A stretch of DNA of 64,000 nucleotides from Porpolomopsis calyptriformis (lineage: Eukaryota > Basidiomycota > Agaricomycetes > Agaricales > Hygrophoraceae), in NCBI GenBank assembly GCA_951640195.1, contig OX621170.1:1860001-1924000 (forward strand), written 5' to 3'. Shown piece by piece: positions 11,883 to 23,139 of the stretch (position 1 is the stretch's first letter; each line of letters starts with the position of its first letter). The notes under the pieces were generated by a model that saw only the letters and a list, made by a program, of their open reading frames with translations, did no database searches and had not been told where the DNA came from. Made by a program: the position numbers and the translations under genes.

Positions 11883-13800
11883 TATCAGACTTTAAGTCTG
11901 ATTCCTCGTTAGCTACTCATAACAAGGACTTAGAACCATACCTTCACCTCTTGGGACAGAACACCTGAAGTAAAACGCATTCTAAACAACCAGTTTATAA
12001 CAGCCTGGGTCTGGATTTCCTCAGTGGTGGGGGCCTCAATGACCACTGAGAGGGAAGCGATGGGGGTGGCTTCCGAGGCCGCTTCAATGGGGGAAGGGGC
12101 TCGGACTGTCATGACATCGTCGTTGTCGTCCGGGTACTCTAAGTCAAGGTCGATGGGGTGTTCGACCGATCTCCCATATTCAATCAGCATCTCTCTCATT
12201 GCGAGATCTCGCTGAGACCACAAAAAGTCTTCTCTGGTGAGCCATTCGGCTCAACGACTCTCTTCTACGAGTTTGATAATGACAGCATGGGTGGTGACAT
12301 CGTAACAGTCTACCCACATACACTTCTTTTGTCATTGGAGCTCCCAAAGTTTGAGCTCACCCTCATCCCAACAATTCTTCCAGTATGCAATTCTTTCTCA
12401 TAATAACTTGTTTTTGGCTTGCAGGGCATTGCGCTCCTGACGAAGTTCTCAGTTCCAGTTGCTGACACTGTTGCTGTGAACCGTGAGATGGGAAATGGTA
12501 ATGGCGGGATCTTTGGGAGGAGGGGTTTGTCCTCCAAAGAAGTCTTCTACGCGAGTATGAGCCTGTTGGCGTAATTGTCAAGGAGAGGAAGCAGAGGTGG
12601 AGGGACCAGGGGTAGGGGAACGGATGGTGGATGAGGAGATCCGTCCAGCATGTCGGATGGTGACTTGTCAGTTGGGCGTGGAGGTGCGAGAGGTGGGCAT
12701 TGTTGAATGATGATTTTCAACGTTGGTATTGAGAACAACAGTATTGGGTAGAACTAGGAGGTGTCGTCAAAAGTGGGGAAGGATTGGATGGAGTTGTATC
12801 AATGACTCTGGGTTTATAAGTGCCTCTTGGATCTAAGAATAGAATTCAAAAATGGACAGCCAGAATGATAACAAATGAGTTAAGTCACTGTTTGAATTGA
12901 GTCTTCATAAGTCTTCACAATTTCCTTGGTGTGTCGTAAGATGTTCGATCATTCTTCCCAGGTAGCTTCTTCGATCAGATAACCTTTCCATTTGACCAAA
13001 TACTTTCGTTGGCGTTTAGCTCCAGAGTGTTGAAGAATAGATTCAACTTCATACTCTTCTTTGTTCTCGATCAGATCTGGGGGAGGTTGAGATCTATCAG
13101 TGATATCAGGGTGGAGTGACTTATCTTCGATGTTTGGTCTCAGGAGTGATACGTGAAAGACTGGGTGGAGCTTCCATGTTCCGGGGATGTCAATAAGATA
13201 CGCAAGATCCGATACTTGTTTCAGGATCTTGAATGGTCCAGTCCTTCAGTTATCCAGCTTCTTGGCAGGTCGAGTCATCTTGATGTTCTTAGTATCCAAC
13301 CAAACCAAATCTCCGACTTTGAAGGGGGGAGAGAGTTTCTGTTTTCGATCAGCATATTTCTTCATCGATTCTGTAGCATGTGATAGTAATTCGCTAGCAT
13401 TCTTCTGAGCATGCATGAGACATTCGTGAAAGGTGTTTGCTGTGGGGATGTTACTTGGGGATTCAATAGTGATCAGCAAATGAGGGTGATGGCCATATTC
13501 TAGATAGAAGGGTGATTGTGAAGTAGCAGAGTACTGTTGATTGTTGTAAGCAAATTCAGCAGAAGCTAGCCATTCGGACCAGTCATCTTGCATAAAGTTG
13601 GTATAGAATTGTAGGTAGACTTCGAGTTCTTGGTTTGTACACTCGGTCTGACCATCAGTTTTAGGATGATAAGCAGTGGATAGTCCAGAAATGGTTCCTA
13701 GAAGTTTGTTAAGGGCTTCAGTGAATTTCAATGCAAATTGAACTCCACGATCGGAAATGATCTTCTTTGGGCATCCATGATGTTTCCAGATGTGATCACG

Positions 13801-15507
13801 TGTCACAACTGTAGTTGCAAGTCTTTTTGTTAATCACAAGGTAGGCCTTGGAGCTCAATAAGTCTAGTAGGATGTAGAAGAAGGTTCTGACAGGGACGTC
13901 TTCGTATAGAGTGATGATTCCTTCTGAATTAAGTTTTACTTCTACAAAGAAGTTGTTCTGCAGGTTGAATCCATTGCGTGCCTCTGCTGAGAGTTTAGGG
14001 AATATGGGCATGAACGGTTGGCTCAGTAGTTGTGTTTTGTGTTTCTCTTTTCTTGTTCTGATGGAAAAGAAGTCTGATGATTCTGATTGCGTTCATGCTA
14101 CTACAAGTAATCTCACAGGAGGATGAAGTGATGATCCGCTTCGCCCTCAGGGTTTATATAGTATTTCTAAAATAGAAGTCACTATGAGTCAGCTTCCGCA
14201 GTCACCCCATTTTCTATTGTTCACAGCCTCCAGTTTAAGGTTTGCCATTGTTCTTAGTCATACTGTGGAAGGCTGTGTTGTTTTGATGACTCAACTCTAT
14301 TGGGCATAGCCTTCCGCAGTATCAGGCTGTGCTGTCTCATAACTGGTTCCTATTGTTCTTCTAGTCATGAGATCGCCGTTGTTTCTATCTCTTGTCCGGC
14401 GTATTGGGTTTGTCTTCTTTGACTGAGGAACCTCCTTTTGGTCTTCCCTTTGTGTCTGAGCATATAAAAGGTGTGGGGTTGTATCCCTACGCTTCAGTTC
14501 AATCCTTGTCAATCATTATGACTTCTTCCCACCAAGGCCACTACGTTTGATTCTTCAAGCAGTCTGGAGTGGTGCACCGCACCGCTCCTGTCTTTCTCGA
14601 TTGCGATTCGTTTCATTACTACCTTCAGCGCATCCCTTCCGACGCCGACCTCTGCTGGTCTTCCTTCTCTTGTTTTGCTTGCGGTGGCAAGCATAAGGTC
14701 AGAAAGTGTCTGTATGTTCGCTGGCCAATCTAGCATGTTTGTGGCTTGATGGAGGATCCGCTTGGTATGTATCTTGTTTTGTCTTTATTAGTCTGTGTTT
14801 ATTGATAATAGGCTTTCCCTTTTTAGCTTGGGATGATGACGCCCCTCCTCCCACCTCCAAGCTCCCTTTGGAGGAGCGAGTTGATTGGAGTTCCGACCGT
14901 TGGGGGTATCCCCTCCCCTTTGATGATGCTAAGCCTGAGGACTTGGCTACCAGCCCCCCTTTCCATCCTTGGACCCCTGGTCCAACAAGTGTTTTGTCTA
15001 GTGGTGAGCCTTTAACTCTCTCACTCTCTTCATAGTTGCTGATTCCCTGTCTTTTTTAGTTGAAGATTTGTCGTCGTCGTTGACCAACGTCAACGTCAAG
15101 ATCGAGGAGGAAGAAGTTCCTCCCAGTTTGTTATGGAGTCCCACCAACGATTGGTTGGGTGAGGAAGTGAGAAAGATAGCGATGAGTTTCATTGAAGGGA
15201 AGGCTGCCAAGTTGCAGGCCTCCGGTAGTGACACCAATGGGGCAATCTACTGGGGTAATAAGTTGGCCGCAATAGATGGTCAAGTAGTGTCGAGTTTTGT
15301 AGAGTTCTTGAGGGACAGTATGGTGCAGGAGATTGCCAAGACAGACTAGTATAATTAGCTAGTCGGACATGGACTCCTCCTTTTGTACAAGTAGTTTCCG
15401 CTGCCAATAAAGACAACCTTCCTCCCAAAAGAATTGGTATAAGAAAGAAAAGAAAAGAACAAAGAAAAGAGAGGAATTTTAAGAGAGTGAACACCAATTT
15501 CATGACA
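13801..15507 (-). mobile_element. Solo LTR of family E, copy 2 (TSD TCACG)
   Basis: 1707 bp, TGTCACAACT to TTTCATGACA on the plus strand, the exact inverse of 1827-3532. TCACG lies at 13796-13800 and 15508-15512. No internal E sequence is left, so LTR-LTR recombination probably removed the body. Confidence 0.92.
14518..15349 (+). pseudogene. Antisense LTR gene, copy 2 (two nonsense codons)
   Basis: Exons 14518-14764 (247), 14827-15003 (177) and 15060-15349 (290) have exactly the lengths of the other copies, with GTATGT and GTGAGC donors and TTTTAG acceptors. Codon 11 is TGA and codon 72 is TAG. Exon 2 differs strongly in amino-acid sequence from copies 1 and 3, yet has no insertion or deletion. 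The zinc-knuckle-like residues of exon 1 are kept. A TATA box lies just upstream (14462-14470). Confidence 0.65.
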
Positions 15508-18124
15508 TCACGGAAGAGTTGGGTAGCGCCTTCTGATGAAAGATTGGAAGTCGTTGGAATACAATGGGCACATTTTATAAAGCGATTGACAACTACCATC
15601 ACAGCATCATATCCAAATGAGTCAGACAGTTGAACAATGAGATCGACGGTTATCTCAGTCCATGGTTTGGTAGCAGGGGGTATGGGTTGTAGGAGTCCTG
15701 TCAGCTTTGAGGGGTAGTTCTTGTTTTGTTGACAAGCGGGGCAGGACTGTACATAGTTGATAACGTCTTGAGAGACGCCATCCCAAACAAAGTTTCGGAG
15801 CACCAGCTCCTTCATCTTCTCAATGCCAGGGTGTCCAGTGTGGGGGTAGGCATGGGACAGTCATATTATGTCTGTGCGCAAAGATACTTCCTCTGGCACC
15901 ACAATTCGACCTTCAACATTGCGAACCAACCCATCGGCTTGGTCCCAAAACAATGAGGCATCCTTGATTTTCTGTGAGATCTTATTTGGTATTGGTAGCT
16001 TGAAGCATAGTTTTGCGAAAAAGTTCAGTTTTGAAAGTTTGACGATTGAATTGATCCAATGGTCATCTGCGATTAAAATCTCATTTTCCACTTCGCCTTT
16101 ACCTTCATCAAAATAATCCGGATGCCTGGATAGTCCATCGGCTTTGTTCTTCCTCCCTGGGATGTACTCAATTTTGTATTCGTATCTTGCTAAAATCTCC
16201 GACCAATGAGCACGTCTTCTAAATAACACATGAGCGATACTGAAATATTTGAGGGCAAGACTGTCAGTATGGATTAGAAGGTCGTGTTGCGAACCCTCCA
16301 AGAGATGTCACCATGTCTTGAGACAGTCTATTATCGCTAAAAGCTTGGCATCATGAGTTGGATACTTCTTTTCAGCAGGGGCTAAAGATCTTGAATGAAA
16401 GCCTATGGGTTTCCAATTGTTTCCATGTAGCTGAGACAGTATACCTCCTAAGGCAAATCCAGAGGTGTCAGTCTCCAAGCAATATGGCAGGTCTTGGTCT
16501 GGTACTTTGAGGACAGGAGCATTCATGAGGGAGTGCTTTAACTGATCAAAGGTGTGTTGTCATTCGGGGGTCCATTCCCACATGGTATCTTTGTGGAGTA
16601 ACTGGTTAAGTGGTTGAGCGATCTTTGAGAAGTCCTTAATGTATTTTCTCCAGAAATTCAGGCTTCCGAGGAAGGACTGAAGTTGTTTAATGGTTCAAGG
16701 TTCAGGCCATTTGGCTATGGCTTTGATCTTCTTGGGATTAGTTCTGATATGACCTTTCGTCAAAGTCATTCCCAGATAGATCACCTCTTCCTTCTTGAAT
16801 TGGCATTTGACAGGTTTACAGGAGAGTTTGTTCTTCTTCATGATATCAAGGGTTTTGAACGTCTAGTAATGCAGTTCTTCTAGGTCATCTCCGCAGATGA
16901 GAACATTGTCAATATAGATAAAAACACAACCTGATTTTAGCACTTCAGCAAATCGCGTATCGATCATCTGTTGGAATGTAGCTGGGGAATTTTGTAGACC
17001 AAAGAACATCACTCTTGGAATGTAGAGTCCATCAACTATATTGAAGGCAGCTTTCCATTTGTCACCTTCTTTGATATGTACATTGTTGAATCCCCATTGG
17101 ATATCCACAACTGTGAATAGCATAGCAGATCACAGCTTGGGTTGTTGGACAATTTGATGTAAGAGTGGAAGGGGATAACAGTTGGGAACTGTGAAGTGAT
17201 TCAGGTAGTGATAGTCTTCAATTGGTCTGTATCCAGCATCTTGTCCTTTCACATTGATTTCTTCAGGTTTCTTTCCCAAGAAGAAGGGAGCAGCTTGAGG
17301 CAAAGATCCTTTGAATATTCATCCAGTGGCTACATTTTCAGCTAAAAACTTCTTCAGGAATTCTTTCTCTCAAGGGGACATTGGATAAATCATGTCAGTT
17401 TGAGGCATGAAATTGTCTCTGAGATCAATGACGTGATCGAACTCGGAATGCGGTGGAAGGCAATCGAAGGACTCCTTGGCAAAGACACTAGCATAGTCTT
17501 TCCAATAGACCTCTGGTACAAACTTTCTCATATCTTCCTCCACCATGCTGGCTCGAGATTCATCCAATTTTGAAATACTTGTAATCGCCAGTGAGACCGA
17601 TTCTACCACAGAGGGCTCTGCTTCACTGCTACAATACTGATAAGAAGTCTCTTTGCCTCCAAGAGCCAGTGTTGACTTTTCCCAATCAATACTAGGGTTT
17701 TGAGCTCTGAGCCATGGGCAGCTGAGGATAACATCAATTTTGGATCCAAGGTCAGTCACTTCCAAATGGATCCTTTCAATGTGTCCACCTGGAGCTTCTA
17801 TCCAGACATCTGTGTCAAAAATGATTGGGCCTCCTCAGTTCTCTGACCCATCAGCATTCCATACAGGGATTGGGGTTTCCAAATCCTGAAAAGTAAATTT
17901 GTGACAAGTTGTAAAGGTCTCGTCCATAAAGTTTCCAGAAGCTCCGCTATCAATAAGACACATGGTGGGGATATGTCAGCTAGTGTCTGAAGCTTTGATC
18001 CAAATGTCCATCATAAGTCCTGAGTTGCCCTTTTCGATAGCACCAAGAATTCGAAATAGATTGCATGGGGTAATGGTATATTGAGTGGTATGGTCCATAA
18101 TGTTGGGCAAATCATCTGAACCTT

Positions 18125-19330
18125 TCAAAAACCCTGGGACTTCAAGTCCGTTGCCAGCCTCTTTTTTCGATCATCCGACCAATTGCGTATACTACATTTT
18201 GCCATATCCGATGGAGTCTCACTCATTGCCAGTGCAGCAGGCGAGCTGATGTTCTCCATGTTGGGCTCAGCGGTAATAACACGTACGTCACAGCCTCATC
18301 CTCATCCTCATCCTCAGTAACCTCCTCTACCTCGATAGTATCCTCCTCGATGTGAGGAAGAGGTATCGGGTATATTCTTTGCATCACCAGTGACATGGTT
18401 TGGGCAGGCATTCGCGAAGTGCCCAGGTTGGCCGCAGGAGTAGCAATTTCCATACAGGATCGTAAGGGCAGAAGAGGAAGACTCTTCTCTTTTAACTGTG
18501 GGGGCTGCTGTCATTTGACAGGTCATTGTTGCAGCCACGGATGATCCTTGGGTAGGAAAGGGGTTGGAATATTGGGGTTGGGATGTGGAGGACTGTTTCT
18601 GTGAGGCGAGAATGTCCTTTTGATGTTGGTAATGTGTCGTGGCGTCCTTCCACTCTTGAAGTGTGGTAGGGACGGCAGGGAGTCAGTAAACAAATTCTAT
18701 GAACTCAGAGTCGAGTCCAGCCTGGTAGAGATCGATGAGGGTAGCGTCATTGAAACCGGTATCAACCTGTAAAGCACCGAAGTGCAGGTTGTAATCCTCA
18801 ATTTTCTTTCTTCCCTGGCAGAGATTCTTGATATCGTTACAAGCATGAGACTGTCTGTCGATTCCTTCAAATGTTGATTGGAATCGAGTTACAAATGCAG
18901 CCCAGGTAGCAGTCAGGCCTGTCTAGTTGACAGCTCTCATGTTGTTGGTTCCTTTCTCGGACCAGGTTTGGGCCATCATACCCTTCATAAAGGAAAGGGC
19001 GAAGGGGATCTTGTGTTCGTCGCGGTATGGTTTTCCCATAAAATACAATTTGCAGCTGTTAATGAATTTGTTGACATCCTGCTGTTGACTAGTAAACTCG
19101 TCTGGTTTAGCCATCTTTATCTCAATAGTGGGAGCGGCAGGAGGTTGCAGTTGAGGTTGCGGTGGGGGCTGAGGCTGAGCTTGAGCGGCAAGTTGTTGAT
19201 TGAGATTCTGAATCTCTGTCGCCTGCTGAGCATTTGAAGCCTGAAGATTAGCCATTTCTCTCCGCAAGTCATTCATGACTGTGAGGATCTCATTGAGGTT
19301 GGGAACAGGGGGATTGGCACAAGAACCCAT
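18125..19330 (-). pseudogene. gag: Gag of element F with CCHC zinc knuckle
   Basis: The minus-strand frame carries a glutamine/proline-rich N-terminal region, the capsid-like domain, and one CCHC knuckle (CYSCGQPGHFANAC, near 18425). A glycine-rich C-terminus follows and the frame stops at TGA 18125. Stops lie near 18921 and 18690. Four more TGA codons fall in a row of alternating GGA-TGA codons near 18296-18317, where CGA would give an RG repeat. The true start may lie upstream of 19330, beyond a TAG in the leader. Confidence 0.8.
18128..18134 (-). promoter_or_regulatory. -1 frameshift site GGGTTTT (F)
   Basis: In the gag frame the sequence reads G GGT TTT TGA. Slipping back one base enters the pol frame. 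Confidence 0.75.
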
Positions 19331-19678
19331 TGGATCTGGATCTGGTGAAGGTGAAGGTGTTGTTAAGGGTGAAGACGGTTGAGTAGGTTGTTGGAACAGG
19401 AAGGGTTGATATCTAACAGTAGGGGGAGTGATGGGATGTTGTGACTAGGTGGCGGTGAGTAAACAAGTTGTTTCACTTCGAGTTCTTCCTAGAGCTTGTG
19501 AGATACCTGGTAGAGGGGGAGCTTGACTAGCTTCCTCATTCGGTTCTGGGAAGATTCGGGTTTGCAAGTAAAGCGATTGAGAAAGAGGATTCTGCTTAGA
19601 GGAGTTATAAAGATCGTCGTCGTCGTCATCTAGTGTGAAAACAAAGGTGGATCAAGTAGAGGGGAGAGAGCAAGAAGG

Positions 19679-19689
19679 AAGTCTGATTC
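19679..19689 (-). promoter_or_regulatory. Self-complementary primer-binding site of F
   Basis: GAATCAGACTT on the minus strand, one base inside the 5' LTR, is the perfect complement of AAGTCTGATTC in the LTR (19790-19800). That LTR site lies 34 nt after the TATA box. Confidence 0.7.
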
Positions 19690-19690
19690 T

Positions 19691-20101
19691 TGTTATAAAC
19701 TGGTTGTTGTCGAGACGGTTTTACTTCGGAGTGCTCTGTCCCAAGACAATGATAATGTCTCGAGTCCTAGTTATTGGGTATCTAATGAGGAATCAGACTT
19801 AAGGTCTGAGTATGACTAACTAGGAGTTTATATACTGACTATGCTACTGTGGATGAGTCAGTGTTTACATGAGGAATACATGCGATGAGTAAAGATAAGC
19901 ATGATAGAAGACTTGGAGCATGTGAAGAGATAAAACATAATTGTCGGGAATGAAAAGTGTCCTATCTAGGATAGATGAAAAGGATAAGGTCATAGTAAGT
20001 CCCATGATGAAATTGTGGGGAATCCCAAACAAAGATAAGACTAATCCGACTAAGCAACAATGACTAACATAGAGAAGGAATGAAAATTTACGTCTGTGAC
20101 A
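19691..20101 (-). repeat. 5' LTR of element F
   Basis: 411 bp. The minus-strand TATA box TATATAAA is at 19827-19834 and the predicted start is near 19800. Followed by the duplicated GCTGC (20102-20106). Confidence 0.9.
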
Positions 20102-20239
20102 GCTGCAAGCACTGTCAACAGGACTTCTCAATGCATTTTATGATGAATCAAATAGTATTCTATGTATATACTATACAGTACAAGGTGTAATTGCAGGTGC
20201 TGATATTGCTCACCCTAGACCTGGTGTCCTGAAGCCTCC
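20102..20239. other. Unassigned sequence between element F and the E solo LTR
   Basis: Continues the sequence interrupted by F (left of 8622). No gene seen. It ends in CCTCC, the target of the E solo LTR, and resumes at 21947-21972. Confidence 0.45.
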
Positions 20240-21946
20240 TGTCATGAAATTGGCGTTCACTCTCTTAAAATTTCTCTCTTTTCTTCGTTCTTTTCTTTTC
20301 TTTCTTGTGAACAGTTCTTTTGGGAGGGAGGCTGTCTTTATTGGCAGTGGAAACTACTTGTACAAAGGGAGGAGTCCATGTCCGACTAGCTAATTATACT
20401 AGTCTGTCTTGGCAATCTCCTGCACCATACTGTCCCTCAAGAACTCTACAAAACTTGACACTACCTGACCATCTATTGCGGCCAACTTATTACCCCAGTA
20501 GATTGCCCCATTGGTGTCACCACCGGAGGCCTGCAACTCGGCAGCCTTCCCCTCGACGAAACTCATTGCTATCTTCCTCGCTTCCTCACCCAACCAATCG
20601 TTGGTGGGACTCCATAACAAACTAGGAGGAACTTCTTCCTCCTCGATCTTAACGTTGACATTAGTCAACGACAATGACAAATCTTCCACTAAGAATAAAG
20701 AGTCAACAATCACGAAAGAGAGTGAGAGAATTGAGAGCTTACCACTAGATAAAGAACTCATTGGACCAGGGGTCCAAGGACGGAAGGGGGGACTGGCAGC
20801 CCAGTCAACTGCCTCCTTCTTGACAGAAGGGAGGGAATCAGCCCACTTGTCAGACCCCCAATTAACCTGCTCCTCTAAAGGGAGCTGGGAAGTAGGGGGA
20901 GGGGCGTCATCATCCCAAGCTAAGAAAAGGAAAGCCTATTATCAACAAACACAGACTAATAAAGACAAAACAAAATACTCACCAAGCGGATCCTCCATCA
21001 ACCCACAAGCATGCTGGATTGGCCAGCGAACGAACGGACATTTCTTGACTTTGTGCTTGCCACCGCAAGCGAAACAGGAGAAGGAAGACCAACAGAGGTC
21101 GGCGTCAGAGGGGATGCGCTGGAGGTAGTAGTGAAACGAATCGCAATCAAGAAAGACAGGAGCAGTGCGGTGCACCACTCCAGACTGCTTGAAGAATCGG
21201 ACGTAGTGGCCTTGGTGGGAAGGAGTCATGATGATTGACAAGGACTGAACTGAAGCGTAGGGATACAACCCCACACCTTTTATATGCTCAGAAACAAAGG
21301 GAAGACCAAAAGGAGGTTCCTCAGTCAAAGAAGAGAAACCCGATACGCCGGGCAAGAGATAGAAACAACGGCGATCTCATGACCAGAAGAACAATAGAAA
21401 CCAGTCATGAGATAACATAGCCTCATTCTGCGGAAGGCTATGCCCAATAGAATTGAGTCATCAGAAGCACACAGCCTTTTGCAGAATGACTAGGAACAAT
21501 GGCAAACCTTATTTGAAGGCTGTGAACAATAGAAAATGGGGTGACTGCGGAGGCTGACTCATAATGACTCCTATTTCAGAAATACTATATAAACCCTGAG
21601 GGCGAAGCGGATCATCACTTCGTCCTCCTGTGAGATTACTTGTAGTAGCACGAACGCAATCAGAATCATCAGACTTCTTTTCCATCAGAACAAGAAAAGA
21701 GAAACATAAACCCATAACTACTGAGCCAATTGTTCATGCCCATATTCCCTAAACTCTCAGCAGAGGCACGCAACGGATTTAACTCGCAGAACAACTTCTT
21801 TGTAGAAGTAAAACTTAACTCAGAAGGAATCATCACCCTTTACGAGGACATCCCCATCAGGACTTTCTTCTATATCCTACTAGACTTATTAAGCTCCAAG
21901 GCCTGCCTTGTGATTGATGAAAAGACTTGCAACTACAGTTGTGACA
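20240..21946 (+). mobile_element. Solo LTR of family E, copy 3 (TSD CCTCC)
   Basis: 1707 bp, TGTCATGAAA to GTTGTGACA, flanked by CCTCC at 20235-20239 and 21947-21951. It carries the only uninterrupted copy of the antisense gene. Confidence 0.92.
20399..21229 (-). CDS. Antisense LTR gene, copy 3: intact 237-aa protein, zinc-knuckle-like
   Basis: Exons on the minus strand are 20983-21229 (247 nt), 20743-20919 (177 nt) and 20399-20688 (290 nt), giving 714 nt with no internal stop. Introns are 63 and 54 bp with GT..AG ends. The start ATG lies about 50 nt after a TATA box (21276-21284). Residues C52, C55, H59 and C64 form CX2CX3HX4C, close to the CX2CX4HX4C knuckle of Gag proteins that binds nucleic acid. 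The middle exon is P/W/D-rich (AWDDDAPPP). The last exon has an acidic run (KIEEEEVPP) and a probable helix. I recognise no known family. Conservation of exon lengths across three copies argues that it is, or recently was, a real gene. Confidence 0.7.
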
Positions 21947-21972
21947 CCTCCATCCATTGTGAGTGTGGTGTC

Positions 21973-22340
21973 TGTTATGATTTGGTAGTTGAAGGTTTTA
22001 CTCTCACATTGGAGGGGCTGATAAGGAATTGGATATTCGACTAAAGAGTGGGGAGCTAACTAGGAATCAAACTTAATCTACTGACTATAAAATTAGGGTT
22101 TATATACTAACTACCTAAGTTGACATGAGTCAATCGTAAGGATAATTACAAAGTGGAATCTGGAATGTGACTGGTGAAGAGTCACAAAAGAATAAAGGAA
22201 ATGGAATGTGATTTGTGAAGAGTCAGAATGAAAGCACATGTGATCAGTCTCTATATATAAATCAGTGAGATGGAAGGATAAATGGCTAAGAGACTAATCA
22301 AGTCTGACTAAAAGGAAAAAGAAAAAATACATCTGTGACA
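21973..22340 (-). repeat. 3' LTR of element D'
   Basis: 368 bp, TGTTATGATT to ATCTGTGACA. The reverse complement matches the D LTR at 58543-58911 at reduced identity. Confidence 0.88.
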
Positions 22341-22428
22341 CACACCCACACTAAAAGGAATTTTGTCCTGAAATCCAAGGCAATTTTTGAAAGGGTTTGC
22401 TGGGTGCAGTGGAGGGGAAGGAGTGGGA

Positions 22429-22960
22429 TCACTCCTTATTATGATTGTTGGTCGACAGAGAAATAATGTCAACTGGGAAAGGGATGTTGTTATTGGGAAT
22501 GGTGATGGGGTTTGACAATGAACTAGCAGGGATAATGAGCAGACCAGGGAAAATGGGGGGAGTAGGAGAATTGAGATGGGGAAGTACCTTTGCAACTTCC
22601 TTATATTTGGCCTCCCAATACTTGGCCTGTTCCCTCCAGTGCCCACTTGTCCTCCTTTCTTGGTCTAACTCTGACCATTGGATGTATAATTCATCATTCA
22701 ATCTTGCAACTTCAGCCTTGTAGTAGTCAACATCCTTTTTCAGTGATTCAATAATTTCCTCAGGGGGGATAGGTGGTGCATTGATTTCCTCAGGCCACAT
22801 GGAGAGGGCCTGGTTCCTTGTGTGGTGGTTATGTTGCCAGAGTTGTCCAGTGAGCTCAGCTTCACTATAAGCAGAAGAGGTAGAGGCAAGTAGAGGGGGA
22901 GCACAATGAGGGGGTTGCCTTCCAGTGGATATATGAGGGGATTATGGCATATGACTACTA
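22429..22960 (-). pseudogene. Third ORF of D', coiled-coil-like
   Basis: A minus-strand frame is open from the ATG at 22800 to 22429 (123 codons) and appears to extend upstream of that ATG. It contains ESLKKDVDYYKAEVARLNDE and SELDQERRTSGHWREQAKYW, typical of a coiled coil. It lies between pol and the 3' LTR, as in families A and F. Function unknown. Confidence 0.55.
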
Positions 22961-23139
22961 GTGGACTTGTGAGTGGTTTGGGAGTGACATTGGCCTTATT
23001 CAGTGGGAATAGTGATGTCAGTTTCTGGGGGAAAGATAAAGATGGAGGGGGTTATAAAGAACAATCGGAGTTGGAAAAGGGGTGATAAAAGTGAAAAATG
23101 TAAACAAGGGGAGTTGATACTGTGAAGGAATGATTGAGT

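Larger units (their letters stand above)
9109..12002 (+). mobile_element. Solo LTR G, related to F LTRs, interrupted by a pogo transposon (TSD GCCTG)
   Basis: TGTCACAGTCG at 9109 to CAGTTTATAACA at 12002, with GCCTG at 9104-9108 and 12003-12007. Without the transposon it is about 400 bp. Its right end resembles the F LTR read in the opposite orientation, so it is a relative of F. A TATATAAA lies just left of the transposon insertion point. Confidence 0.85.
9067..12760 (-). pseudogene. Third ORF of element F, downstream of pol, split by solo LTR G
   Basis: After pol, the minus strand carries a decayed frame from about 12760 to 12003. It crosses the G insertion in phase and stops at TGA 9067-9069. 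The middle part predicts a charged, coiled-coil-like stretch (ELRQERNALQAKNKLL), followed by YDVTTHAVIIKLVEESR and LWSQRDLAMREMLIEYGRS. Four in-frame TGA codons fit CGA decay. Families A and D have an ORF at the same place. Function is unknown, and I see no membrane segments to suggest an envelope protein. The start is not resolved. Confidence 0.5.
12880..18134 (-). pseudogene. pol: Pol of element F (protease, RT, RNase H, integrase, chromodomain), split by a solo LTR
   Basis: On the minus strand pol begins at the frameshift site (18134). Protease has CLIDSGASGNF near 17960. RT lies around 16860-17300, and its catalytic motif reads YIDN instead of YIDD. RNase H covers about 15860-16530, integrase 15815-13300, and a chromodomain ends at TAA 12880-12882. 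The E solo LTR (13801-15507) plus its 5-bp duplication interrupts integrase between LFRD and HIWKHHG. Once its 1712 bp are removed, the two halves are in the same frame. Many stops are present, mainly TGA. Confidence 0.85.
8622..20101 (-). mobile_element. Ty3/Gypsy element F, full length but degraded, with nested insertions (TSD GCTGC)
   Basis: Two 411-bp LTRs (8622-9032 and 19691-20101) flank gag, pol and a third ORF on the minus strand. GCTGC is present at 8617-8621 and 20102-20106. Removing the nested solo LTRs (9109-12002 and 13801-15507) and their duplications leaves about 6.9 kb, a normal size. The LTRs differ at roughly 20 positions, more than any other pair here, so it is probably the oldest dated insertion. 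Confidence 0.9.

Noticed and set aside
13801..15507. Idea that the 1.7 kb unit is a DNA transposon or a stand-alone host gene
   Set aside because: It starts TG and ends CA, has 5-bp TSDs, and occurs as a 3' LTR directly after a Gypsy pol and polypurine tract at 1827.
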